From positions 1-35,726 of the forward strand of contig JAJTXU010000020.1 in the NCBI GenBank assembly GCA_021462845.1: a stretch of DNA of 35,726 nucleotides, in the 5' to 3' direction. A program made the translations under genes and the position numbers. The DNA is from Anaerolineales bacterium. GTDB lineage: Bacteria > Chloroflexota > Anaerolineae > Anaerolineales > Villigracilaceae. The notes beneath the pieces were generated by a model, which worked only from the letters and a program-made list of their open reading frames with translations, ran no database searches and was not told where the DNA came from. Every line of letters begins with the position of its first letter. Positions within the stretch are counted from its first letter, which is position 1. Positions 7,736 to 16,263 of the stretch are shown piece after piece.

Positions 7736-9130
7736 TTATTCTTTCGATTGAATGGAAATAGATTCGGGACCACGAACCAGCGAATCCATGCTGGCTAACA
7801 ATCCGATCCACAATAATAAGCGGAATATCTCTACATAAGGAAAAATGTGGCGATGAATTCCAATGTTATCTCCAAAGAAACTTAACAGCACAGATACGCT
7901 CCCAAAGAAAAACATCCAGGCAGTGATCCATGTCCATGCCCACAGCCTGTCTGTTGGGTATTTTAGGCTGGCGATAAGTATGGACGCCGCGAGAATGAGG
8001 TCAACAAGAAATACGGCATTTGTTTCTGGGTGGACAATTCTACCCACATCCAACAGAGTTTTTCGAGAACGGATTTCTGCGGTAGTGAAATATGGCTGAA
8101 TAAAATCTTCCGATAAATACCCTGAGCGTTCCATCAACGCAGAAAGCACATAGCGCGGATGGGTTGCAAGAAAGATTCCGTACGATCGAAATCCACGCGT
8201 GTTGAACCATTCCGTATACTCAGGGCTGGACGGGTCCTGTGGCATGTTGAAGCGCGCCGCGAAATAATTGATCATCCCTTGGTCGGTAAAGACGCGGCCG
8301 TCCATCACATGGAACAAGGGAAGTTCCCATCTCGGGCTTTTTTGGGTGGTGTACATTCCAAGGATGAAAACACCGCTGAGTACATACGCGACAATCGGGA
8401 TGCTTGAAGAAATCCGTAGTCTTTTCACCACTAGAAATGGAAGTAACAGTACAGCCGTTATCAGGCAGGCATATACATGGACATCCCGCAGAAATACCCA
8501 TAGTAGGAATATAACCAACCAGATTGCGATCAACGATCTTGTTGTCGCTGGCGATTGTTGCTTTCGCTCTTTGGCGATCCGCTGTGAAATTTCCAGCATC
8601 AATCCCGTTACGATGGCAAACATGGAAAGCGAGATGGACTCTGAGCTGAGAACACTGTCCCATTCGGCGATCTGGGGAGCGAACCCGAAGGCTAACACAA
8701 GGAAAACCGCCATGATCTTGTACAACGGATGAGATAGCCAGCGCGCGAGTATAAGCGCAAGGAAGGACCATCCAATAATTGAAAGGGTGTTTTGCAAGAC
8801 AGCGATCTTGTCAAAGCAGGCTTGTAATGCGCGCGGTACTTCGACGCCTACTGACGGATTACCGATAACCGTTAATGGGCAGCGGTTGGGATCGTTGGCA
8901 AACTTATACAAAAGATTGGTGGTGAATAACCGCTCGCCGCTAAACATCTGCGACGAAAAGATGTCGGCTCGCGAAGAATTAATGTAACTTGGCGTGTCGC
9001 TCATCCCTGCTGAAAGTCGCAAATCTCCGTATGCTGTTGCGCGGAACCAAATCCCCATCGCTAGAACAATGAGAATAATGATCGTTACCCAATGATCTGC
9101 AAGAAATTTTTTCGCCGTCGATAATTTCAT
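7736..9130 (-). CDS. Polytopic membrane protein, possibly GT-C-like
   Basis: This 464-residue integral membrane protein has about nine to ten helices, starting with WVTIIILIVLAMGIWFRATAYG. A large first external loop (residues about 35-110) contains SDTPSYINSSR, and a second one (about 265-345) contains FHVMDGRVFTDQGMINYFA and FNTRGFRSYGIF. An acidic first loop in a multi-helix protein is reminiscent of GT-C glycosyltransferases such as ArnT/PMT, but no decisive motif is seen, so I do not assign a reaction. It precedes dinG by nine bases. No Shine-Dalgarno is visible. A TATGAT lies 14 bases before the ATG, so the leader would be very short. Confidence 0.6.
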   Translation of the reverse strand: MKLSTAKKFLADHWVTIIILIVLAMGIWFRATAYGDLRLSAGMSDTPSYINSSRADIFSSQMFSGERLFTTNLLYKFANDPNRCPLTVIGNPSVGVEVPRALQACFDKIAVLQNTLSIIGWSFLALILARWLSHPLYKIMAVFLVLAFGFAPQIAEWDSVLSSESISLSMFAIVTGLMLEISQRIAKERKQQSPATTRSLIAIWLVIFLLWVFLRDVHVYACLITAVLLLPFLVVKRLRISSSIPIVAYVLSGVFILGMYTTQKSPRWELPLFHVMDGRVFTDQGMINYFAARFNMPQDPSSPEYTEWFNTRGFRSYGIFLATHPRYVLSALMERSGYLSEDFIQPYFTTAEIRSRKTLLDVGRIVHPETNAVFLVDLILAASILIASLKYPTDRLWAWTWITAWMFFFGSVSVLLSFFGDNIGIHRHIFPYVEIFRLLLWIGLLASMDSLVRGPESISIQSKE

Positions 9131-9161
9131 ATTAGAACAAGTGTATCATATTTGGAAGTGA

Positions 9162-9217
9162 AGTCTCCAGTCTCTGGTCTCCTAAAAAAGAGACCCAGAG
9201 ACTGGAGACTAGAGACT
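9162..9217. repeat. Inverted period-7 repeat element (class A, AGTCTCY heptads)
   Basis: The left arm has three heptads AGTCTCC-AGTCTCT-GGTCTCC (9162-9182). A spacer TAAAAAA is followed by four complementary heptads GAGACCC-AGAGACT-GGAGACT-AGAGACT (9190-9217). The two arms can form a stem of about 20 bp. It fills the gap between the NERD-like gene stop and the next gene start on the minus strand, so it may also act as a terminator. The 18 bases from 9198 recur exactly at 31898. Confidence 0.85.
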
Positions 9218-9233
9218 GTCGCGCGTCGAATGT

Positions 9234-9941
9234 TTAGTTGGGAAGCGCCGCTTTTAGCGCCGCAAGTTGGGTTGGTGAAATCGGTTTCTCTTTTGCTTTT
9301 TGCCGCATGAAACTTTTGAGTTGATCCACTTTCAACGCGGGCAAGGGCGCGCCCTCGGCTTGAATTTCGATTTCTTCGTTCGTGAAAATCAACGCCGCGT
9401 TTACTTCGATGGCATCGCTTGCCTCGATGTGTTTTGCCAACATGTTTGTAACTTTGCGAATCTCGTGTTCCGCCTCGATATCCGGTCGACCGATTCCTTC
9501 CTGCCCGAAGATGCTCATGTACGCTTGCAAGAATCCGCCGCCGCGAACGCGCCAGCGGTTTTTTCTGAACTCGATGGCGCCGCGCAGGCGATAAGGGAGC
9601 AGCGCCCACACTCCCGCAGGTCCCACCAGCAAATGCGAGGCTGGCGTTGTGAAATGATAGATCGTAAAGTCGCCGGGCAGACCTTTGAGAGCGGCATCCA
9701 GCCGTTCATCCATGCGTGGCTTGCCTCCGTAGCGATTCACGAAATATAACCCAACCTGAACCAGAATGAACCCGACAACGAACGAAGCCAGGGTGATATA
9801 GAACGAGCGCATATCTTCGCCAGACAGGTTATTGACATTGACGAAAAAGCCCCCAACTAAAATGATGATGGAAAGCAGGATCGCAGTCCCGCCGATCTTT
9901 CCGTTGCGTTGAATTAGTTTTTCATTTGAGATGATTTTCAT
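9234..9941 (-). CDS. Two-TM membrane protein with a NERD-like cytoplasmic domain
   Basis: This 235-residue protein has two N-terminal helices (about 18-36, TAILLSIIILVGGFFVNV, and 47-68, FYITLASFVVGFILVQVGLYF) and a soluble C-terminal domain of about 160 residues. The segments LPGDFTIYHFTTPASHLLVGPAGVWALLPY and the following Lys/Arg-rich strand (RGAIEFRKNRWR) resemble the N-terminal half of the NERD (nuclease-related) domain. However, the usual catalytic D...E-x-K arrangement is not obvious, so nuclease activity should not be assumed. Near the end DQLKSFMRQKAKEKP is strongly basic. The gene follows plsX after 37 bases holding a palindrome. It could be a membrane-anchored nucleic-acid binding protein, and this is a low-confidence family call. 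Confidence 0.55.
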   Translation of the reverse strand: MKIISNEKLIQRNGKIGGTAILLSIIILVGGFFVNVNNLSGEDMRSFYITLASFVVGFILVQVGLYFVNRYGGKPRMDERLDAALKGLPGDFTIYHFTTPASHLLVGPAGVWALLPYRLRGAIEFRKNRWRVRGGGFLQAYMSIFGQEGIGRPDIEAEHEIRKVTNMLAKHIEASDAIEVNAALIFTNEEIEIQAEGAPLPALKVDQLKSFMRQKAKEKPISPTQLAALKAALPN

Positions 9942-9956
9942 AATGATCCCGGTAAT

Positions 9957-9972
9957 GCCGACTTAAGTCGGC
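9957..9972. other. 16-base perfect palindrome between plsX and the NERD-like gene
   Basis: GCCGACTTAAGTCGGC is fully self-complementary (8-bp half-sites) and sits 7 bases after the plsX stop on the minus strand. No T-run follows, so it is more likely an intercistronic stem or a protein-binding site than a strong terminator. Confidence 0.6.
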
Positions 9973-9978
9973 GCTACA

Positions 9979-10995
9979 CTATTTCTTCAAACTCTCTTCG
10001 ATCGCAGATTTTATCGCGTCCAGCACCTTCGACTCTGCCGCCTCTTTCGCCACGCGGATGGAATTCTTGATGGCGAACGCGTCCGATCTCCCGTGTCCGA
10101 TGAAAGCCAGCCCGTTCACGCCGAGCAGGGGAGCCGCGCCTTCTTCCGCGGGGTCGAGCAACCTGCGCACCTTGCCCATTGCAGGGCGGATCAACGCGCC
10201 GCCCAACAACGTCAGCGGACCTCCGCCTTTGATCGACTCGCGGATCTTGTCCACCAGCAATTTGGCAACCGCCTCGGAAGATTTGAGCAACACGTTGCCA
10301 GTGAATCCGTCCGCCACCGCCACATCCGCATGACCGCCGAAGAGTTCTTTCCCCTCGATGTTCCCGACAAAATTCAATTTTGAATCCGCCAGCAATGGAT
10401 ACGCCGCCTTGATGAGTTCGCTTCCCTTGCCCGCCTCTTCTCCGTTCGAAACCAAACCCACGCGCGGATTTTTCACGCCGCGCACTCGCTCTGAGTAGAC
10501 GCTTCCCATGATCCCGAATTGCGCGAGGTTCTCCGGCTTGCAATCGGGATTTGCGCCGAGATCGAGAAGGATCACGATTCCCTTCGCGGTGGGAATTGGT
10601 CCCGCCAGCGCGGGCCGGTCCACGCCTCTGATTCTGCCGAGCCTGAACAGCGCCGTGACCATCGCCGCGCCGGTGTTGCCTGCCGTCACGAACGCGTCGG
10701 CTTCGCCCTTTTTCACGAGATCGTAACCGATTGCCATCGAGTTCTGCGCTTCTTTGTGACGCGCTTTCATCACCAGGTCTTCGCCTTTATCCTTCATCGT
10801 CAACGTTTCGGGCGCGTGGACGACGCGGATGGGCAGAGTCGCCGCATGGTTAGAATCAAGCAGAGGCTGAATCCGCGAAGCGTCTCCCGTCAAGATGATC
10901 TCCACGCCGTATTCGCGCGCCGCGTCTATCGCGCCCAGCACATCCGGTGTGGGGTTGTTGTCGCTTCCCATTGCATCTACTACGATTCGAGTCAT
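9979..10995 (-). CDS. plsX: Phosphate acyltransferase PlsX
   Basis: This 338-residue enzyme converts acyl-ACP to acyl-phosphate for phosphatidic-acid synthesis at the inner face of the membrane. The N-terminal IVVDAMGSDNNPTPDVLGAIDAA, the DAFVTAGNTGAAM loop, the RPALAGPIPT strand and VADGFTGNVLLKSSE are the characteristic PlsX segments, and length is normal. The ATG at 10995 is preceded by GGAG at six bases. A TTG at 11007 would add four residues and overlap the ribosome-binding site, so it is rejected. Unusually there is no fab or acpP gene downstream, only a NERD-like membrane gene. The promoter faces the tRNA-Leu promoter and shares a palindrome with it. Confidence 0.95.
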   Translation of the reverse strand: MTRIVVDAMGSDNNPTPDVLGAIDAAREYGVEIILTGDASRIQPLLDSNHAATLPIRVVHAPETLTMKDKGEDLVMKARHKEAQNSMAIGYDLVKKGEADAFVTAGNTGAAMVTALFRLGRIRGVDRPALAGPIPTAKGIVILLDLGANPDCKPENLAQFGIMGSVYSERVRGVKNPRVGLVSNGEEAGKGSELIKAAYPLLADSKLNFVGNIEGKELFGGHADVAVADGFTGNVLLKSSEAVAKLLVDKIRESIKGGGPLTLLGGALIRPAMGKVRRLLDPAEEGAAPLLGVNGLAFIGHGRSDAFAIKNSIRVAKEAAESKVLDAIKSAIEESLKK

Positions 10996-11014
10996 GAAAT
11001 TCTCCAAAAAAGGT

Positions 11015-11031
11015 TTTGCTTGACAAGCAAA
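11015..11031. promoter_or_regulatory. Candidate operator palindrome TTTGCTTGACAAGCAAA
   Basis: This is a perfect 17-base inverted repeat (8-bp half-site TTTGCTTG, one central base). It contains the -35 hexamer of the tRNA-Leu promoter and lies in the leader of plsX, just downstream of the predicted plsX start point. That position suits a repressor affecting both directions. It does not match the FapR operator as I remember it. Confidence 0.5.
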
Positions 11032-11047
11032 GTAAGCCGATTATAAT
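11020..11047 (+). promoter_or_regulatory. Consensus promoter TTGACA-N16-TATAAT of tRNA-Leu, with overlapping minus-strand -10
   Basis: TTGACA (11020-11025) and TATAAT (11042-11047) are both perfect sigma-70 hexamers with a 16-base spacer. The start point would be near 11054, seven bases before the mature tRNA end. The same A/T block read on the minus strand gives TATAAT at 11045-11040, suitably placed to start plsX mRNA with a leader of about 38 bases. Confidence 0.75.
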
Positions 11048-11060
11048 ACGCCGTGCTTGG

Positions 11061-11142
11061 GCGCTGGTGCTGGAATTGGCAGACAGGCATGGTTGAGGGC
11101 CATGTGTCGCAAGACGTGGAGGTTCAAGTCCTCTCCAGCGCA
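11061..11142 (+). tRNA. tRNA-Leu (anticodon GAG)
   Basis: The acceptor arms GCGCTGG (11061-11067) and CCAGCGC (11135-11141) pair perfectly, and A at 11142 is the discriminator base. The anticodon stem CATGG/CCATG encloses the loop TTGAGGG, so the anticodon is GAG, reading CUC and CUU leucine codons. A long variable arm (TGTCGCAAGACG) is present, as expected for a class II leucine tRNA. The T arm is GGAGG-TTCAAGT-CCTCT. The 3' CCA is not encoded (the next bases are CTC), so it must be added enzymatically. Confidence 0.96.
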
Positions 11143-11155
11143 CTCGTAGAAAAAG

Positions 11156-11178
11156 TCCCCGTTGATCGGGGATTTTTT
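11156..11178 (+). terminator. Rho-independent terminator of tRNA-Leu
   Basis: TCCCCG (11156-11161) pairs with CGGGGA (11167-11172) around a five-base loop and is followed by a run of six Ts. The first A-run (11150-11154) also lets it work as a terminator for the histidine kinase mRNA arriving from the opposite side, whose stop codon is at 11177. Confidence 0.85.
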
Positions 11179-13624
11179 ATTTCATGCCGGGGAGCGTGAA
11201 GAAAAATGTTGCGCCCTGCCCCAGTTGCGATTCGATCCAGATCCTGCCGCCGTGCACTTCGATAATGCGCTTGACCAGCGCGAGGCCGATACCCGTCCCT
11301 TCGATACGAGGATTCAGCTTATCGAAGAGTTCGAATATTTTCTTATGAAATTTTGGATCGATGCCGATGCCGTTATCACGCACGAAAAAGATGACCTCAT
11401 CCTCCTTTGTTTCGGCGCCGATCTCGATGACTGGGTTGGGTTGGTCCCCCATAAATTTGGCGGCGTTATCCAGAAGATTTTGCATCACTTCGATCAGCCG
11501 GTTCCGGTCTCCGTTGATCGACGGCAGATCGGTCATTACCATTACGTCGATCTTTCTCTGATTTAAGCGGCTTTCTGCGCGGATAAATGCCTCTGAAATG
11601 ATCTGCCCGAAGGGAACCATTTCCGGCGGGTTCATTTTTCTGCCGATGCGGGATAGTTCGAGCAGGTCGTTCAACAAAGTTTCCATTTTGCGGTTGGCTT
11701 CCGATATGCGTTGAATGTCGAGCCTCAGTTTTTCAACATTCCCGCTTAACGCGTCTTTTTCCAGGTAGCCGAGAAACCCGCCCATGGTGATGAGCGGCGC
11801 TTTCAAGTCATGCGAAACCGTGTAGGTGAAGCGTTCCAATTCGGAGTTTTTTTCCTCCAGTTCCTTGATGAGCGTTTCGCGTTGTGCCTCGCTCTCCTTT
11901 TGTTTTGTCACATCTGTGAGCACGCCCTGAATATACAAAAGGTTGCCCTCGTCGTTTTTAATGACAACGGGCTCGTCTCCCAGCCAAACCCATTCCCCGT
12001 TTTTTGCTTTCATTCGATACTCCGATGCAATACCCCTGCCGCTTGCAAGCATTTGCTTGATGTCTTCGAGAACCCTGTGATGATCGTCGGGATGAAGGAG
12101 CGATTGCCAGAACTCCGGTTCCGCCGAAAAATCCTCCGGGGAGTATCCGATCATGTTCTCGATCTGCGGGCTGATATATATCGAAGGGGCGCCCTCTTGA
12201 GCCGCATCGCGATAAATGGCGACAGAAGTCTGCTCGACCAGAGTGCGATACAGCAATTCCGTTTCGCGTAAAGCCTCCTGCGCTTGCTTTTGTTCGGTCA
12301 TGTCAATGGTCATGCCGATCATGCCGCGAACTTTGTCGTTGTCTCGAATCGGCGCCCCAATCATTAACAGGTGATGTAGTTTCCCGTTTTGTTCGTGTGT
12401 TTCTTCTTCCCGAATGGATTCTCCGCCGAGAATGCGCAGGTGTTGGTTTTGGTAAGCATTGACCACTGCTGAGGGCAAATCCAAATCGCTGACGGTTTTG
12501 CCGATCACATCGCCAACCAGGCGTTTTGAGATGGGGTTTTGCAAAATATAGCGGTCATTCTCGTCGCATACCCAAAAATCAAAAGGGATATTTTCGATGA
12601 TCGTCGTCAGCAGGATTTCATTAGCGCGGAGTCTTTCCTCCGCCAATTTGTTTTCAGTGATGTCCAGCATGTACCCCTGCATAATCGTTTGCCCGTTTGA
12701 TTTATCGTCGGCTACATAAAAGCTTTCGTCGAGCACCCAGATCATTGAGTCGTCTTTCCTCCGAAAGCGATATTCCATCGAGAATCGCCTGCCCTCCTCC
12801 AGGGCTTGTTTTTCTCCATTCAAAAACCGTTCGCGGTCTTCGGGGTCAAGGCGCGAATACCAGAGTTGCGAGTCTGCCATCCACTCCTCTGGGGTATAAC
12901 CGCTCAACTGAAAAATACCCGGACTGACGTAAAGCCAGGGTCCGTTTGGTCCTATCTCCGCGCTGTAGATCACCGCCGGCACGTGCTCGACCAGTTCGCG
13001 GTATTGTTTTTCCGCCGCCAGCAATTGCTCCTCGGCTTTGCGTCGCTGATCGATCTCATGCTGCGCGCGCTGTAACGCGCCCGAGATTCGCTCGGTGCCC
13101 ATTTGGAGCAGGCTGGCGGCCATGAAGAAAAAAACTCCTTGGGCGATCCACATAGCCATAGGGTTTGCAACTTCGTTTATCGCTTGCAGAATGCCCTGCC
13201 TTTCAAGATAAACAAAGGCGCCGCCGCCGATCACGCTGATCAACGCAACTCGATTTGCCCACTCGCGCCCGATAAAAATTCCAGCGGCGAGGATGGTGAT
13301 GAGCAACCCGCTATACCCGGGCGCCAGCACGCCGCCGTTGAATGCCGCGGCGAAAAATAACACAATCCAAACGCCCGCCACCAACACGCTCCCCGCAAGT
13401 TTGACCTTGCCTTTGCGGATCAGAAATAACAGCCAGAGGCATAACGGGTAAATCGGCAGCGTATAAACGCTGCGAAACACAGCCTGAGGCACGAAGAACG
13501 ACCACATCACAATAAAGAGGGTGGTGATCGCGAACATGGCAAGCGTGACAGTCCGTAACTGGATTGCGGAGCGCGTCAACTCTTCATCTTCGAATTTGGG
13601 CAGGGGAAAGATTTGGGTCAACAT
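11177..13624 (-). CDS. Membrane histidine kinase with three PAS domains
   Basis: This 815-residue sensor kinase has an N-terminal region of about six helices (residues 25-180), then a coiled segment (about 180-210) and three PAS/PAC units (about 212-335, 340-455, 460-580). Each PAS unit ends in a typical D-I-T/D-M-T/D-V-T boundary. The HisKA region has the phospho-acceptor His in YTVSHDLKAPLI (about residue 604). The HATPase domain has the N-box NLLDNAAKF, G1 DNGIGID and G2 GTGIGLALVKRI. All catalytic motifs are intact. No response regulator is adjacent, so it is an orphan kinase here. AGGAAG lies 3 bases before the ATG, and a TATACT at 13662-13667 is a weak -10 candidate. The signal sensed is unknown. 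Confidence 0.93.
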   Translation of the reverse strand: MLTQIFPLPKFEDEELTRSAIQLRTVTLAMFAITTLFIVMWSFFVPQAVFRSVYTLPIYPLCLWLLFLIRKGKVKLAGSVLVAGVWIVLFFAAAFNGGVLAPGYSGLLITILAAGIFIGREWANRVALISVIGGGAFVYLERQGILQAINEVANPMAMWIAQGVFFFMAASLLQMGTERISGALQRAQHEIDQRRKAEEQLLAAEKQYRELVEHVPAVIYSAEIGPNGPWLYVSPGIFQLSGYTPEEWMADSQLWYSRLDPEDRERFLNGEKQALEEGRRFSMEYRFRRKDDSMIWVLDESFYVADDKSNGQTIMQGYMLDITENKLAEERLRANEILLTTIIENIPFDFWVCDENDRYILQNPISKRLVGDVIGKTVSDLDLPSAVVNAYQNQHLRILGGESIREEETHEQNGKLHHLLMIGAPIRDNDKVRGMIGMTIDMTEQKQAQEALRETELLYRTLVEQTSVAIYRDAAQEGAPSIYISPQIENMIGYSPEDFSAEPEFWQSLLHPDDHHRVLEDIKQMLASGRGIASEYRMKAKNGEWVWLGDEPVVIKNDEGNLLYIQGVLTDVTKQKESEAQRETLIKELEEKNSELERFTYTVSHDLKAPLITMGGFLGYLEKDALSGNVEKLRLDIQRISEANRKMETLLNDLLELSRIGRKMNPPEMVPFGQIISEAFIRAESRLNQRKIDVMVMTDLPSINGDRNRLIEVMQNLLDNAAKFMGDQPNPVIEIGAETKEDEVIFFVRDNGIGIDPKFHKKIFELFDKLNPRIEGTGIGLALVKRIIEVHGGRIWIESQLGQGATFFFTLPGMK

Positions 13625-13765
13625 GACTTCCTCGCGTGATAGGTCGAGCGGGTTGACGTCAAGTATAAGTCCTGCAAGCAGATTTGGATAACGAGCCCCG
13701 CTTCATTCGCAGGGTGAGGCTGGTCGCAATTAGGAATCCTCTCCCGCGCCGACGGCGCTTCGCTC

Positions 13766-14530
13766 TCAAGACACGATCAAACTGCAACAGGTCACCGCGC
13801 CTTCAGCTTTTGTCAACTCATCCATAACCACAGGCTTGACTTGATAGCCTCTCGCTTCAAGTTTTGTCGTGGTCTTGGGGAAGGCTGTCGGAAAAATGAT
13901 CGAGCCGTTGATCGGCAAACAATTTGCGGCGAACGGCTCGGATGAGTCAATCTCAATCAACTCGTAGCCGTCGAAGGTTTCAACATCCACCCAGTTGCGA
14001 TTGATGAGCAGCGTGTTGTTATCGTCCACGCGCGTGACGGCGCTTTTGAGGTGCAGGCAATCGCGCAGTTCCACGCCTTGTGTTTTGTATCCGTATTTTC
14101 CAAGCAGTTGATTCATTTGGATTAGCGCGGAAGTATTACTGCGTGTGGACATGCCCACGAATATATTTTTCCCCAGCACAAGCACATCGCCTCCGTCCAC
14201 GGTGGCGGGGGGCTGGATGCGGACGATCTCGCGGTAGGGGGCAAGGGCTCGGGCGATGGATTCGGTCTCAGGTTTCCGCGAATCAGCCCCGGGTCGGGTG
14301 AGAATCGCAACTTCCCGCAGGATGACCGCCGTATCTTCGACGAAGACCGAATCGGGCAAATCCGTTTCGGCGGGTAATTCCAGAACCGCGCATCCGAGTT
14401 CTTTCAGGGCTTGAATGTATTCGTGGTGTTGTGTTCGGGCGGTTCCCACGTGGATGGGGGCGCGCTCGATGTGGGTGATCTCGCACTCGTTGAAACGCGG
14501 ACTGACATCGCGCGTGACGGCGAGGAGCAA
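13766..14530 (-). CDS. Dimethylarginine dimethylaminohydrolase (DDAH)
   Basis: This 254-residue member of the guanidino-modifying (pentein) family hydrolyses N-omega-methylated arginines to citrulline plus methylamines. Conserved segments are PDSVFVEDTAVI with substrate-binding acidic residues (about 60-66), the ITRPGA-like motif LTRPGADSR, VDGGDVLVLG, the catalytic His in CLHLKSAVT (about residue 160) and the catalytic Cys in VTCCS (Cys248). These agree with mammalian and actinobacterial DDAH rather than with arginine deiminase, which is longer. The start is TTG at 14530, one base after the ATPase stop, with GGGGGA upstream. It is the last gene of an amino-acid ABC transporter operon. An arginine- or other guanidine-specific relative cannot be excluded. 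Confidence 0.88.
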   Translation of the reverse strand: MLLAVTRDVSPRFNECEITHIERAPIHVGTARTQHHEYIQALKELGCAVLELPAETDLPDSVFVEDTAVILREVAILTRPGADSRKPETESIARALAPYREIVRIQPPATVDGGDVLVLGKNIFVGMSTRSNTSALIQMNQLLGKYGYKTQGVELRDCLHLKSAVTRVDDNNTLLINRNWVDVETFDGYELIEIDSSEPFAANCLPINGSIIFPTAFPKTTTKLEARGYQVKPVVMDELTKAEGAVTCCSLIVS

Positions 14531-14531
14531 A

Positions 14532-15293
14532 TTATCGTCCCCCGGTGCGATAGCGGTCGATCAAGGCTTTGGTGCGCGGGTCCTTCGGCTTGCTGAACAA
14601 TGTGGATGGTTTTGCGTCTTCGATGATTTCGCCCTCTCCCAACACGAGCACCCGGTCTGCTACTTCGCGCGCGAATCCCATTTCGTGCGTGACCACGAGC
14701 ATGGTCATGCCGTCTTTGGCGACCTTTTTCATCACGTTCAACACTTCGCCGATGAGTTCGGGGTCGAGCGCGGAGGTGGGTTCATCGAACAACATGACGC
14801 GAGGCTGCATAGTGAGCGCGCGGGCGATTGCCACGCGTTGTTTTTGCCCGCCGGAGAGACGCATCGGGTATTCGTCTTTTTTGAATAACATGCCCACGCT
14901 GTCGAGATTTTCCTCGCCGAGCGCAATCGCTTCGGCGCGGTTCATGCCTTTGACGGTGACGGGTCCCTCGATGACATTTTCTAATACGGTCATGTGCGGG
15001 AAGAGGTTGAACTCTTGAAATACCATGCCCGTTTTAAGCCGCACATCGTGGATCAGTTGGCGATGTTCTTTTCCGCGCCCGTGACTTTCGACGATAACCC
15101 CATCGACTTGTATGCTTCCATTGGAGGGCTCTTCAAGGAAGTTGACACATCGAAGCAAGGTGCTTTTTCCAGAGCCGCTTCGCCCAATGAGGCAGACCAC
15201 CTCGCGCGGTTGCACGTCGAGCGAGATATTCTTTAGCACATGCAAACGCCCGAAATATTTATCGAGATTGGAGATTTGCACAATGGGCGCCAT
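14532..15293 (-). CDS. Polar amino acid ABC transporter, ATP-binding protein
   Basis: This 253-residue ATPase belongs to the GlnQ/HisP group, which powers uptake of polar amino acids. Walker A is [12 protein letters not shown], the signature [15 protein letters not shown], Walker [15 protein letters not shown] and the H-loop VVTHEMGFA, all intact. The insertion after the second strand ([13 protein letters not shown]) is typical of this subfamily. The ATG at 15293 directly follows the permease stop, with no spacer, which indicates coupled translation. It supplies the energy for the adjacent permease and binding protein, and the DDAH gene follows after one base. Confidence 0.95.
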   Translation of the reverse strand: MAPIVQISNLDKYFGRLHVLKNISLDVQPREVVCLIGRSGSGKSTLLRCVNFLEEPSNGSIQVDGVIVESHGRGKEHRQLIHDVRLKTGMVFQEFNLFPHMTVLENVIEGPVTVKGMNRAEAIALGEENLDSVGMLFKKDEYPMRLSGGQKQRVAIARALTMQPRVMLFDEPTSALDPELIGEVLNVMKKVAKDGMTMLVVTHEMGFAREVADRVLVLGEGEIIEDAKPSTLFSKPKDPRTKALIDRYRTGGR

Positions 15294-16139
15294 TTAGCGA
15301 TCCCCTTTGGCAAGACGCGCTTCCAGCCGTGTTTGGAAGAATGTCAGGATCAAGGTCATCATCCAGTAAAAAATAGCCGCCATCAGCAAGGCTTCCAGAT
15401 TATTGAATTGCGCCCGCCCTACCTTGACTGCGCGCCACATCACCTCGTGGACGAAGCCAGTCGCGGCGACGAGCGCCGAGTCTTTCGTCATCGAGATAAA
15501 ATCGTTGCCCATTGGCGGGATGGCAAACCGCAAGGCTTGCGGCAAGACGACGCGGCGCATGGTCTGCCCGGGCGTCATGCCGATCGCGGCGGCGGCTTCG
15601 CGTTGCCCTTTGCTTACAGATGCCAGCCCGGCGCGGAAGGTTTCGCTCATGTATGCGCCGTAGTTCAATCCGAGCGCGAATACGCCAGCCGTAAAGCCGC
15701 TTAAGTTAACGCCTAATTGCGGGAGCGCCAGGAAAAAGAAAAAGATCTGTAGGTATAACGGCGTGCCGCGAATCAATGAAACGTAAAATGTGCTCAGGGC
15801 GTAGATAGGCGGAAATGTGGAAAGTCTTCCAAGCGCCGCCAGTAATGCCAGGAAGATTGCTAATAGAATGGATGATGAAGAAATGAGAAGGGTTTCCCCG
15901 AGACCGGAGCCGATAAACCCAAGGTTTTTCCTCATAAACTCGCCATCGAGTTTAATGGTTTGAAAACCCAGAATGTTCTGGCCGCTGAACAAAAAGATCA
16001 AGACCAGCAACAACATTCCCCATGTCGCGCCGACGCCCATGCGAAAGCCCCGTTTTTTCCTTTGCTGGGCTTGAATAAGTAGTTCGGCTTGCGTAGTAGG
16101 GTGCGTGTGAGAATGGGCGATGGTGGAGTCGGTTTTCAT
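15294..16139 (-). CDS. Polar amino acid ABC transporter, permease
   Basis: This 281-residue protein of the HisM/GlnP type has five to six membrane helices. The inner-membrane EAA loop is QREAAAAIGMTPGQTMRRVVLPQALRFAIPPMGNDFISMTKDSAL, and the family motif YVSLIRGTPLYLQIFF precedes it. A Gln/Arg-rich cytoplasmic N-terminus of about 45 residues leads into the first helix. The ATG at 16139 is chosen, with GAAAGAG upstream, over an in-frame TTG at 16154. With only one permease gene, a homodimeric transmembrane unit is expected. It lies 124 bases downstream of the binding-protein gene, a gap that holds a long hairpin. Confidence 0.94.
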   Translation of the reverse strand: MKTDSTIAHSHTHPTTQAELLIQAQQRKKRGFRMGVGATWGMLLLVLIFLFSGQNILGFQTIKLDGEFMRKNLGFIGSGLGETLLISSSSILLAIFLALLAALGRLSTFPPIYALSTFYVSLIRGTPLYLQIFFFFLALPQLGVNLSGFTAGVFALGLNYGAYMSETFRAGLASVSKGQREAAAAIGMTPGQTMRRVVLPQALRFAIPPMGNDFISMTKDSALVAATGFVHEVMWRAVKVGRAQFNNLEALLMAAIFYWMMTLILTFFQTRLEARLAKGDR

Positions 16140-16220
16140 GACAATCTCTTTCAATAATACCTGCGCCGACTAGCTGTGATCAAATTTGCCGTGATTTTGT
16201 TACGCGTATGCAATACTAAG

Positions 16221-16254
16221 CGAACGGGAAGCGGTGAATTCCGCTTCCCGTTCG
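16221..16254 (-). other. Intercistronic hairpin between binding protein and permease genes
   Basis: CGAACGGGAAGCGG and its exact complement form a 14-bp perfect stem with a six-base loop TGAATT. No T-run follows on the minus strand. Such a stem after a periplasmic-type binding-protein gene usually protects the upstream mRNA from 3' exonucleases and so raises binding-protein dosage relative to the permease. Confidence 0.7.
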
Positions 16255-16263
16255 AGCAAGGAA

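Noticed and set aside
13625-13765. Gene remnant or insertion sequence between DDAH and the histidine kinase
   Set aside because: No open frame with similarity and no terminal repeats were seen, only a weak -10 (TATACT) and a 5-bp GC stem.
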